Source: SAR86 cluster bacterium (GTDB taxonomy: Bacteria; Pseudomonadota; Gammaproteobacteria; Pseudomonadales; Azotimanducaceae). Taken from it: 5,968 nucleotides of DNA. Shown here piece after piece: positions 1 through 5,305 of this stretch (positions are counted from its first letter, which is position 1; each line of letters opens with the position of its first letter). The notes below the pieces were generated by a model. It saw only the letters and a program-made list of their open reading frames with translations, had not been told where the DNA came from and searched no databases. Location: the NCBI GenBank assembly GCA_013204195.1, contig JABMOJ010000225.1:1-5968 (forward strand), in the 5' to 3' direction. The translations under genes were made by a program, and so were the position numbers.

Positions 1-467
1 AAATTGAGCAAGCCAAAGCACAGGGATTGGTTGTCATGAACAATATCGTAATCGGGTTTATGCCGGCGAAAGTATTTCACCAGCCGCCGACCAAAGGTAT
101 AAGGTTCAGGGAACCCGCCGGTGAACATACTGAACCATTCAAAAAAATCCGTATAGGACAGCATATGGCGGGGTCGAAGGGCCGTGACATGATTTTCGGC
201 CTCGAATAAATTGAGACCGGGCAGCTTGATCAGGTTAACCCCAGAGTCGAGGATCGGGTAGGGTTCGCCGGAGATGACATCAACCTGATGACCCTGCCTG
301 ACCAGTGCTTTGCTCAGATAGCGAATGTAGATGCCCTGCCCACCGCTGTAAGGATTGCTGCGATAACCTAGCAAGCAGATCTTGAGTTTAGAAGTGGAGG
401 CGATTTCGTCGTTCAGACTGGAACTTGGCTCACTGATACCCGACAGGGCAGAGACACTGTTCTGCAT
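1..467 (-). CDS. GT4-type glycosyltransferase, N-terminal part
   Basis: The first 155 residues of a probable GT-B fold, family-4-like glycosyltransferase, which would move a sugar from a nucleotide-sugar donor to a surface glycan, lipid or metabolite. The first Rossmann strand (residues 28-34, LKICLLG) is followed by a glycine-rich loop, SGGQGIYIRYLSKAL (41-55), then RQGHQVDVISGEPYP (58-71), the usual start of GT4 acceptor-binding domains. YDIVHDNQSLCFGLL (140-154) resembles the next strand and loop. The donor-binding C-terminal domain lies beyond the window edge, so substrate cannot be judged. The ATG at 467 is chosen because about 28 disordered residues then lead into the fold. The frame stays open back to another ATG at 587, but the added 40 residues are His/Arg-rich and unlike a protein start. 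Neither start has a clear Shine-Dalgarno site. A weak -10-like TATAAA lies at 522-527 on this strand. Confidence 0.85.
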   Translation of the reverse strand, partial: MQNSVSALSGISEPSSSLNDEIASTSKLKICLLGYRSNPYSGGQGIYIRYLSKALVRQGHQVDVISGEPYPILDSGVNLIKLPGLNLFEAENHVTALRPRHMLSYTDFFEWFSMFTGGFPEPYTFGRRLVKYFRRHKPDYDIVHDNQSLCFGLLN

Positions 468-596
468 GCAAATTAACCGGTGTGTCAAATGAAGGAAATG
501 GACCCGAACATGGGTGCTATGTTTATATTGTTGTAGATGCAGAGCCCTCTGGCGAGCTTTTTGATTGTACGGATTTATCGCCTGCATGACAATTTT

Positions 597-638
597 AGTT
601 GGGAACGCCTAGTTGGGGACGCCTAGTTGGGAACGCCT
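597..638. repeat. Three tandem 14-bp repeats leading into the long array
   Basis: Three head-to-tail copies of agttggg(a/g)acgcct lie at 597-610, 611-624 and 625-638. They differ only at one position (a, g, a). The same words recur at each junction of the longer array that follows (gttggggacgc at 710 and 797) and as a degenerate copy after it (884-898). The short repeat therefore appears to be the linker of the large units, expanded at this edge. No coding role is visible. Confidence 0.8.
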
Positions 639-883
639 CTCGGTGTTTCGCGGGGCGAAACGCCTGCCGGCATTCGTGTTTTGCACTTGTGGCGCAAAGC
701 CACGAATTGGTTGGGGACGCCGCCTCTCGGTGTTTCGCGGGGCGAAACGCCTGCCGGCATTCGTGTTTTGCGCTTGTGGTGCAAAGCCACGAATTGGTTG
801 GGGACGCTGCCTCTCCGTGTTTCGCGGGGCGAAACGCCTGCCGGCATTCGTGTTTTACGCTTGCGGCGCAAAGCCACGAATTA
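626..883. repeat. Tandem array of three 84-87 bp hairpin-rich units
   Basis: Units run 626-709 (84 bp, lacking 3 bp near its start), 710-796 and 797-883 (87 bp each) and are nearly identical. Each carries two dyads. The first is gtttcgc-ggg-gcgaaac (645-661 in unit 1). The second is a long composite hairpin with an outer stem attcgtg/cacgaat (672-678 with 701-707) and an inner stem around tttgcac/gcgcaaa (680-686 with 692-698). A tgccggca palindrome lies between them. Since 87 is a multiple of three, open frames run through the array on both strands and give repetitive, mutually contradictory peptides, so I do not call genes here. The array fills the gap between the HD gene stop (905) and the glycosyltransferase start. 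It resembles REP/BIME-like intergenic elements. It lacks T tracts, so it is not a typical intrinsic terminator. Confidence 0.9.
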
Positions 884-904
884 GTTGGGGGATGCCTAGT
901 CGGC

Positions 905-1849
905 TTACTTCCGGTTGCGCCTTCGTTCTGGAATATTTTCCTGGGTTGTCAGCTGCGGTTGTTCGCCTGGATCCTTAGGCTCAAGCCGAGGATCGCCCTC
1001 GCTGCGGCGTTCTGGGCCATAGGCTGGGGCCTCGTGCTCTTCGGTGAAGACATTGGCGTAGAGATTAGCCACCCACGCCTGACCTTCCTGCGTCCTGCGC
1101 AGATAGCGCAGGCCTTCGTCAATAAAGGGTGTCACGACGTTCCAAAAAAATCCGGGGTAGCCGGCACGCAGATCAGCGTCGTTGGTGTAATTCATTGCTG
1201 CCGCCTGGCCTGTTTCCTCGAACTCGGCGAATAATGATGAAATTTTGCGGATGTACTGGGGGTCGGCCAGTTGGCCGATTAGGTCCGCTGCGCGGAGCAA
1301 GCCTGGGAGGTCGCCGCTGTCCTGGTGATCTTCCGCGGTGGGCACCGGGAAGCGGGTGCGTTCAATATTTTTGGCGATGATCTCCGGATCGATGTTGGCA
1401 TTATCTTTAAAGCGTTCTGTGATATAGAGCTTGCCGCGATCTACGTGGTACGGGGTCAGGAAGGCGTCTGTCGAGCCCGCTGGTGGGGCGATAGTGTCGT
1501 AGTTCGCATTAATCGTATATCGACCTGAGCGATCGGCTCGACAGATACCGCGGACATATCCGACGTCGTGATTCAGTAAAGATATCACGAAGTGGATCCA
1601 GTCACTGGCTGTGACATTGGCTTCGATCAAAATTTTACCGCGTAGGATTTCTGTACCCACCATGGTCACCATGATGGTGTGATTCATGTCGTGATAGGGG
1701 GCGTCACTGTTCGCAATGATTTCTAAGGCATTGCGAGCATTTGAAACGATCAGGTGGGTGTTATGGTCATCGGTGCCGTACATGTTGATGTACTTTTCGG
1801 CGAGTTCTTGTGCGAATGCTTCTATCACTACTAAGGAGGGGTTAAACAT
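905..1849 (-). CDS. HD-domain metal-dependent phosphohydrolase
   Basis: A 314-residue cytosolic protein with no signal peptide or membrane segment. The HD-superfamily metal ligands appear in order: histidines in YHDMNH (52-57), the HD pair in SLLNHDVGYVRG (90-101), and the distal aspartate in RAADLIGQLADP (186-197). Members of the superfamily hydrolyse phosphoester or phosphoanhydride bonds, often in nucleotides or signalling nucleotides. The substrate cannot be told from these motifs. Other segments that look conserved are LTPYHVDRGKLYITERF (131-147), IERTRFPVP (162-170) and the C-terminal RYLRRTQEGQAWVANLY (248-264). Residues from about 270 are Pro/Glu/Arg-rich and probably disordered. The ATG at 1849 has a weak AGG about 8-10 bases upstream. 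The gene is divergent from metR and its stop codon sits about 20 bp from the hairpin array. No partner enzyme is adjacent, so function remains open. Confidence 0.88.
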   Translation of the reverse strand: MFNPSLVVIEAFAQELAEKYINMYGTDDHNTHLIVSNARNALEIIANSDAPYHDMNHTIMVTMVGTEILRGKILIEANVTASDWIHFVISLLNHDVGYVRGICRADRSGRYTINANYDTIAPPAGSTDAFLTPYHVDRGKLYITERFKDNANIDPEIIAKNIERTRFPVPTAEDHQDSGDLPGLLRAADLIGQLADPQYIRKISSLFAEFEETGQAAAMNYTNDADLRAGYPGFFWNVVTPFIDEGLRYLRRTQEGQAWVANLYANVFTEEHEAPAYGPERRSEGDPRLEPKDPGEQPQLTTQENIPERRRNRK

Positions 1850-1885
1850 GAATAACTACCTGCTGGTGGTTTAAAGCTAGACGGT

Positions 1886-1913
1886 ATTGTGACGAGTGAA
1901 TTGTGCGAGTCAA
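1886..1913 (-). promoter_or_regulatory. Possible sigma70 promoter for the HD gene
   Basis: Read on the minus strand, TTGACT (1908-1913) is followed after 16 bases by CACAAT (1886-1891), matching the -35 consensus at five of six and the -10 at four of six positions. This would give a leader of roughly 30 bases before the ATG at 1849. The match is modest and spacing slightly short, so this is a candidate only. Confidence 0.35.
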
Positions 1914-2011
1914 ACGGGGTTACGACCCAAAGGTATTGTTTTACTGATCGCTGGTGATATCAGCGGATATTTCTTATTATGAATGTGACGGCTAAGTTGT
2001 GTCTCGGAAGT

Positions 2012-2024
2012 TGAATAATTTTCA
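2012..2024. promoter_or_regulatory. MetR operator box
   Basis: The 13-bp sequence TGAATAATTTTCA fits the published MetR consensus TGAA-N5-TTCA exactly, including A at the central W position. It ends 29 bp before the metR start, so it probably lies at or near the metR promoter and would allow autoregulation, as known in enteric bacteria. It is more than 160 bp from the divergent HD gene start. I found no second full match in this spacer. Confidence 0.8.
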
Positions 2025-2053
2025 TAAAGCGGTATTAAAGGGGAAGTGAGTCG

Positions 2054-2989
2054 ATGATTGAATTGCGGCATTTAAAAACGCTGGTTGCCTTGCGTGATAC
2101 CGGTAGTCTGGTGGACGCTGCGGACCGTCTCTTTCTGACGCAGTCCGCATTGTCGCACCAGCTAAAGGATTTGGAGGAGCGCTTGAATTGCTCCTTGTTT
2201 GTCCGCAAGACCAAGCCACCACGATTTACCAGTGCCGGTCGCCGCTTGTTGTTACTGGCTGACGAAGTAATTCCTCAATTTAAAAATGCGGAGCGGGACC
2301 TGGCCCGGCTGGTAGGTGGCGAGGCCGGGCGTCTGCATATCTGTATAGAATGTCATAGTTGCTTTCAGTGGCTGATTCCCTGCATCGACCGTTATCGTGG
2401 CAACTGGCCAGAGGTTGAGTTGGATTTGACCGGTGGGTTCAATTTTGCGCCATTACCGGCTTTGGTTAGAGGCGATCTTGACCTAGTGATTACCTCTGAC
2501 CCCCTCAGCCTGCCCGGCATCGAGTATGTTCCGCTGTTTCGCTATGAGGCATTGCTTGCGATGGACAAGCATCATGCCCTGGCGGCTAAAGGGTTTGTTG
2601 AGCCGGCTGATTTGGCCAACCAGATACTGATTACCTACCCTGTTGAGCGTGATCGACTCGATGTGTTTTCTGGTTTTCTGGACCCGGCGGATATTGATCC
2701 GCTGGAAGTGCGTACAGCCGAATTGACCCCAATGATGGTGCAGTTGGTTGCTAGCGGCCGTGGTGTTGCCTGTCTGCCTAACTGGGCATTAACTGAATAC
2801 ACCATGAATGGGACGATTTTGGCGAAAAAGATGGGCGAGGCGGGTCTCTGGTCCACGCTTTATGCGGCGATCCGGGAGGATCAGCGTGAGGCGCCGTTTA
2901 TGGAAGATTTTCTGGCGACTGCGACTGACACTTGCTTCACCCATTTGCAAGGTATTCGTCGGGTTAGTAAGGTTGTTGGCGTGGTTTGA
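2054..2989 (+). CDS. metR: MetR, LysR-family regulator of methionine biosynthesis
   Basis: A 311-residue LysR-type regulator, close to the 317 of the Escherichia coli protein. The N-terminal winged helix-turn-helix (about 1-60) reads MIELRHLKTLVAL then LTQSALSHQLKDLEERL and LFVRK, very like MetR. The effector domain begins with LHICIECHSCFQWLIPCIDRYRGNWPEVELDL (94-125), a segment that separates MetR from other LysR proteins, followed by ALVRGDLDLVITSD (136-149), LITYPVERDRLDVF and GLWSTLYAAIRE. In enterics MetR with homocysteine as co-effector activates metE and other methionine genes and represses itself. Here a MetR box lies just upstream, but no methionine biosynthetic enzyme is adjacent. 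The divergent neighbour is an HD phosphohydrolase, where enterics have metE. The ATG has a purine-rich Shine-Dalgarno AAGGGGAAG at 2038-2046. The identification is firm from sequence pattern; target genes are inferred. Confidence 0.93.
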   Translation: MIELRHLKTLVALRDTGSLVDAADRLFLTQSALSHQLKDLEERLNCSLFVRKTKPPRFTSAGRRLLLLADEVIPQFKNAERDLARLVGGEAGRLHICIECHSCFQWLIPCIDRYRGNWPEVELDLTGGFNFAPLPALVRGDLDLVITSDPLSLPGIEYVPLFRYEALLAMDKHHALAAKGFVEPADLANQILITYPVERDRLDVFSGFLDPADIDPLEVRTAELTPMMVQLVASGRGVACLPNWALTEYTMNGTILAKKMGEAGLWSTLYAAIREDQREAPFMEDFLATATDTCFTHLQGIRRVSKVVGVV

Positions 2990-3032
2990 TAGTCATGATG
3001 CGCGGGAAGTCATATATGGTGCAGAAATGAAA

Positions 3033-3061
3033 AAGCCCTGGGAGAAATTCCCCCAGGGCTT
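3033..3061 (-). terminator. Intrinsic terminator, possibly bidirectional
   Basis: A 10-bp perfect stem AAGCCCTGGG (3033-3042) / CCCAGGGCTT (3052-3061) closes a 9-nt loop. On the minus strand it is followed by TTTTTC, a proper T tract, so it best ends minus-strand transcription from the candidate small RNA. On the plus strand the hairpin begins 43 bases after the metR stop but is followed by TTCGTC, so it could end metR transcripts only weakly. Confidence 0.8.
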
Positions 3062-3145
3062 CGTCAACGTATGGAGAGCTAAACTCCGAGTTAAGTTATT
3101 GACTAAAATAACCCGAAGGCTCTCCGCATAGACTGACTGTCGATG

Positions 3146-3158
3146 GGATCACCTCCTT
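3146..3158 (-). other. 13-nt segment complementary to the 16S rRNA 3' end
   Basis: The plus strand reads ggatcacctcctt, identical to the conserved 3' tail of bacterial 16S rRNA, so minus-strand RNA would carry AAGGAGGTGATCC, an unusually long perfect Shine-Dalgarno. No good start codon lies at the normal 5-10 nt distance. The nearest ATG (3129) is 22 nt downstream of GGAGG and opens only MRRAFGLF before a stop. Upstream bases do not match 16S rRNA, so it is not an rRNA fragment. Confidence 0.5.
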
Positions 3159-3254
3159 TTACGTTTCAGGGTGCCGATCGGCGTATTGGACGTTCCCCCT
3201 GGTTAGAGCGACCAATACGGTGGTAGGCATAAAGCCTGATGCCCGAACAAGGAA

Positions 3255-3283
3255 AATTTAACCCAGCCACATCCTGCTGTAAA
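3255..3283 (-). promoter_or_regulatory. Sigma70-like promoter for the candidate small RNA
   Basis: On the minus strand TTTACA (3278-3283, five of six matches to TTGACA) is followed by exactly 17 bases and TAAATT (3255-3260, four of six matches to TATAAT). It starts just after the stop of the PNPOx-fold gene and would begin transcription near 3248, ahead of the structured region and its terminator. Confidence 0.5.
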
Positions 3284-3297
3284 GCCCTGATCAGGGC
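3284..3297 (-). terminator. Palindrome over the stop codon, possible weak terminator
   Basis: The perfect 14-bp palindrome GCCCTGATCAGGGC covers the TGA stop of the PNPOx-fold gene. Read on the minus strand it is followed by TTTAC. As a hairpin it gives a 5-bp GC-rich stem with a GATC loop. The T tract is only three bases, so termination would be inefficient. It might instead be a protein site or stabilise the 3' end. Confidence 0.35.
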
Positions 3298-3878
3298 ACC
3301 AAATATTTTACCGTCCAAAGCCCATCTTGCAGTGAGAAGACACGCCGATCGTGGATTCGGTCCTCCCGATTTAAATCGAGCATCTCAACACGGTTGGCGA
3401 TGAGCTCAATACCGCCGACGTCGTCGGGTGCCTGCATATCATCAATCTTGTAGGTTTTCTTGAGCCGTTGGATTTCGTTGATGAGCTGCTCTCTCGATTC
3501 AATTTCACTGCTCTGCGGTGCCATTTCGGCATAGACGTAGTCCAGGTATTTGCTGCCCTGAGGACGGCGTTGCCAGGTTTGTTTGACAATTTTTGGGTCG
3601 ATCGGCTGCATCGTGCCCTGGATCCGGTACTGGCGTTGCATACTGGCGTACCAGAGCAGTAGTTCGTAATTCGCGCCTTGTTGAAACAGTTGCCACTTGG
3701 GGCTTGTGCGGTTCAAAAACAGGACCAAATGGCTTTCTGTGACTTCGCGCAGCACCAGAGTGCGAACGGAAGCCTTCCCATCTTGGTCCGCCAGCGCCAG
3801 GAAACAGGTGTCGGCGTTACTGTCGCCTTGTTTGCGAGCCTCTGCGCGGTCGTTAATGATATTCGTTAGCGGATTCAC
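3291..3878 (-). CDS. PNPOx-fold FMN-binding protein (PdxH-like)
   Basis: A 195-residue protein, shorter than the roughly 218 of Escherichia coli PdxH but alignable along most of it. The split-barrel flavin domain shows CFLALADQDGKASVRTLVLREV (25-46), HLVLFLNRTSPKWQLFQQGANYELLLWYASMQRQYRIQG (50-88), RRPQGSKYLDYV (104-115) and the C-terminal RIHDRRVFSLQDGLWTVKYLVP (174-195), matching PdxH RLHDR and its last strand. PdxH oxidises pyridoxamine or pyridoxine 5'-phosphate to pyridoxal phosphate using FMN. Here the R-x4-K flavin motif ends in Arg (R44), and the conserved WGG before the RxHDR strand reads DVGG, so genuine PdxH activity is uncertain. The start is GTG at 3878 with AGAGG six bases upstream. 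It lies 158 bp behind the VOC gene, probably in the same transcription direction group. Confidence 0.85.
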   Translation of the reverse strand: MNPLTNIINDRAEARKQGDSNADTCFLALADQDGKASVRTLVLREVTESHLVLFLNRTSPKWQLFQQGANYELLLWYASMQRQYRIQGTMQPIDPKIVKQTWQRRPQGSKYLDYVYAEMAPQSSEIESREQLINEIQRLKKTYKIDDMQAPDDVGGIELIANRVEMLDLNREDRIHDRRVFSLQDGLWTVKYLVP

Positions 3879-3906
3879 GGTTTGCCTCTGGTTGATGATA
3901 TGGCTG

Positions 3907-3965
3907 TGTTTTGATCAAGCTGGTTTTGATCCAGCTTTTTTGATCCAGCTGGTTTTGAACCAGCT
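3907..3965. repeat. Four tandem 15-bp repeats with nested hairpins
   Basis: Copies lie at 3907-3921, 3922-3936, 3937-3950 (14 bp) and 3951-3965, with consensus GGTTTTGATCCAGCT. The last junction makes a perfect 8-bp hairpin AGCTGGTT-TTG-AACCAGCT (3947-3965). The first makes GATCAA/TTGATC (3913-3918 with 3926-3931). The array sits in the 158-bp gap between the VOC gene stop and the PNPOx-fold gene start. It could fold in mRNA or be a slippage product. No T tract marks it as a terminator for the minus-strand genes. Confidence 0.8.
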
Positions 3966-4036
3966 TGTAGTACCAAATTGTTGTCCTGAGCCTGGGACCC
4001 AATGTGGGGTGCTGTGCGTTCGGCTCGGGCTTAACA

Positions 4037-4729
4037 TTATGGGGTCTTGGTCGACTCCAACGTCCCTGTGAGAGAGGCTCGCTGGGACACCTCAATCCAG
4101 TTTTGATCGGGATCCATAATAAAGGAAATTCTGGCAGTGGTGCCCAGCGTCGTGGGCGGTCGAGCCTCCACGCCGCCGCGAGCCAGGAAGTCCGCATGTT
4201 CTTCATCGACGTTCCAGACCTGAACTGTGATATAGCGGTAGCCTAAGCCTTGCATGCCGGTGGCGGGGACATGCTGCGGGTTTTCGACCAGAAAGAGCAG
4301 TGTGGTACCCCATCGAAAACAATCATCGCTGACTTGCTCGATTTGCAGTACGTCTCGATAAAACGTCGAGAACCGCGAGATTGAGGTGACTTCCAGGCGT
4401 ATGCCGATATGTGTGATGCCTTGATAGCCTGCAGGCACCAATATCACTTGATTGCCATCCGGATCTTGGAGCTGAGTCGGCTCACGAATATCCTCGCGGG
4501 CGATCAGCAACGTTTGATAGCCGCAGGGAGGTGCGTCAGTTATTGGATTGCGACTGTGGTTGAGTTTAAAAATAGAGCCGTTCAGGCTGTGCCGGTGTTG
4601 TTGGCTGCCGCCGCCGAGTTTTAACAGCTCTTCATAGGGCAAACCTACCTGATGCTGCCAGAAATCCAGTTGGTCCTCTCTGTTATTGGTATAGATGCCG
4701 ATATCAATACAGGGTTTGGCTAGGTGCAT
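4037..4729 (-). CDS. VOC-superfamily protein (glyoxalase/dioxygenase fold)
   Basis: A 230-residue cytosolic protein made of two vicinal-oxygen-chelate modules. Module one (about 7-100) starts IDIGIYTNNREDQLDFWQHQVGLPYEE and ends LQDPDGNQVILVPAGY. Module two (about 104-216) starts ITHIGIRLEVTSISRFSTFYRDVLQIEQV and ends ISFIMDPDQNWIEVSQR. The typical ligands H107 and E213 are present in module two. In module one the ITHIG-type histidine is replaced (DIGIY), so a single metal site is likely. Such proteins include glyoxalases, extradiol dioxygenases and resistance proteins, and the substrate cannot be named. The ATG at 4729 has AAGGA about six bases upstream. It follows the hypothetical gene by 51 bp, suggesting co-transcription. 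The tail after 217 (SLTGTLESTKTP) looks disordered. Confidence 0.85.
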   Translation of the reverse strand: MHLAKPCIDIGIYTNNREDQLDFWQHQVGLPYEELLKLGGGSQQHRHSLNGSIFKLNHSRNPITDAPPCGYQTLLIAREDIREPTQLQDPDGNQVILVPAGYQGITHIGIRLEVTSISRFSTFYRDVLQIEQVSDDCFRWGTTLLFLVENPQHVPATGMQGLGYRYITVQVWNVDEEHADFLARGGVEARPPTTLGTTARISFIMDPDQNWIEVSQRASLTGTLESTKTP

Positions 4730-4780
4730 GGGCGTCCTTGTTTTCCGGTCTTGTTGGTGGTCTTTGTGTGTAGACGGGTT

Positions 4781-5098
4781 TTAAATTGTTCTGGGTAGCG
4801 TCAGGCTCGTCAGCTCGATGCTGCTCGCTAGCAGTCTGGCAGTAATAGTTTCAGGCTGGTACTCAATAATGGCTTCGATATATTCGTGCCACTCGTAGTC
4901 AGTTTGAACCGTGCTGCTGAGGCTTAGCGTAATCGGGTCCTGTGAGCTGCCGGCGCTATCTCTGAGCAGGCCATTGATCCGCAGCTCCGCACTGGGCTGG
5001 CGGCTAAATTTTGAGTGGGCGTTGGCTGCAGCAGCCAGGGTTGAAAATGTCAGCGTTAGCTGAGCGCCCTGATAGTCTATCTGTATCGCTTCATGCAT
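4781..5098 (-). CDS. Hypothetical protein, about 105 residues
   Basis: I do not recognise this protein. From the ATG at 5098 it is 105 residues, beginning MHEAIQIDYQGAQLTLTFSTLAAAANAHSKF, with alternating hydrophobic stretches suggesting a beta-rich fold (QLTLTF, AELRINGLL, ITLSLSS, ITARLLA, IELTSLTL) around two possible helices (21-32 and 70-80, YEWHEYIEAIIEY). No signal peptide, transmembrane segment or catalytic motif is visible. The frame stays open to an ATG at 5179 (132 residues), but the extra part (MIPRCLDDGTQQPPSLLDEHSS) looks unstructured. Neither start has a good Shine-Dalgarno site. It precedes the VOC gene by 51 bp in the same direction and is probably the first gene of that group. 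Confidence 0.65.
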   Translation of the reverse strand: MHEAIQIDYQGAQLTLTFSTLAAAANAHSKFSRQPSAELRINGLLRDSAGSSQDPITLSLSSTVQTDYEWHEYIEAIIEYQPETITARLLASSIELTSLTLPRTI

Positions 5099-5273
5099 GG
5101 TGTTGGCACGTCTTGATGAATGTTCATCCAGCAGGGATGGTGGTTGTTGTGTTCCGTCGTCGAGGCACCTGGGTATCATAGCGTATTCGACGTGCGCTAT
5201 GTCAGGGGCTGATCCGGCCAGTTAATCCGCTGATTCTCAGGGCTTATGGCTATAAACCCGTAGGCCTTTACAG

Positions 5274-5279
5274 TATGAT
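5274..5279 (+). promoter_or_regulatory. Possible -10 box for the small-protein gene
   Basis: TATGAT matches the -10 consensus at five of six positions and lies 26 bp before the ATG at 5306, leaving a short leader that includes the Shine-Dalgarno GGAG. No good -35 box is seen at 16-18 bp upstream (tataaa region at 5251), so a weak or activated promoter is likely if real. Confidence 0.35.
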
Positions 5280-5305
5280 TGGCGCGCAAGTTTATGGAGT
5301 AAGTT

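Larger units (their letters stand above)
3029..3248 (-). ncRNA. Candidate structured small RNA, about 220 nt, unassigned
   Basis: This stretch between convergent metR and the PNPOx-fold gene has no convincing gene but shows a small-RNA layout on the minus strand. A promoter candidate sits at 3255-3283 and a GC-rich hairpin with T tract at 3033-3061. Between them are a GGCAU/AUGCC hairpin (3226-3243), an 8-bp stem CGTATTGG/CCAATACG (3182-3189 with 3212-3219), a GCCGATCGGC palindrome (3173-3182), and a purine-rich Shine-Dalgarno-like segment (3146-3160). A three-way-junction-like domain spans 3063-3137. It has a closing stem 3073-3079/3119-3125, possibly extended by 3063-3066/3134-3137, and inner hairpins 3082-3092 and 3095-3112. 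I cannot match it to a named RNA family. It could instead be a 3' UTR of the upstream minus-strand gene or a leader encoding a tiny peptide. Confidence 0.5.

Noticed and set aside
468..473. TTGACA upstream of the glycosyltransferase start (minus strand, near 482-487) as a -35 box
   Set aside because: The position 17 bases downstream falls inside the start region and has no -10-like sequence.
599..1234. Long plus-strand and minus-strand frames through the 87-bp array, giving repeated peptides
   Set aside because: They are open only because the unit length is a multiple of three. Peptides in competing frames are equally repetitive, and the long plus-strand one runs antisense into the HD gene.
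1878..1886. A MetJ box near ctagacggt
   Set aside because: Only one partial half-like unit is present. MetJ operators need at least two adjacent 8-bp boxes of AGACGTCT type.
1944..1965. Dyads CTGAT/ATCAG and CGCTG/CAGCG in the HD-metR spacer as an operator
   Set aside because: Short stems of five bases with imperfect symmetry, not matching a regulator motif I know. Kept only as a remark.
3146..3158. A possible 16S rRNA 3' end fragment on the plus strand
   Set aside because: Only the last 13 bases match. The preceding bases lack the conserved helix 44-45 sequence, and no other rRNA sequence is nearby.
3029..3260. A known riboswitch (cobalamin, TPP, FMN, glycine, SAM types) or a Csr/Rsm-type sponge RNA
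   Set aside because: No conserved box of those riboswitches could be found, and no downstream gene lies in the right orientation. GGA motifs occur about six times, not far above chance for this length.
3853..4206. Minus-strand 117-codon frame across the 15-bp repeats
   Set aside because: It overlaps the VOC coding region in another frame, has low-complexity content and no credible Shine-Dalgarno site.
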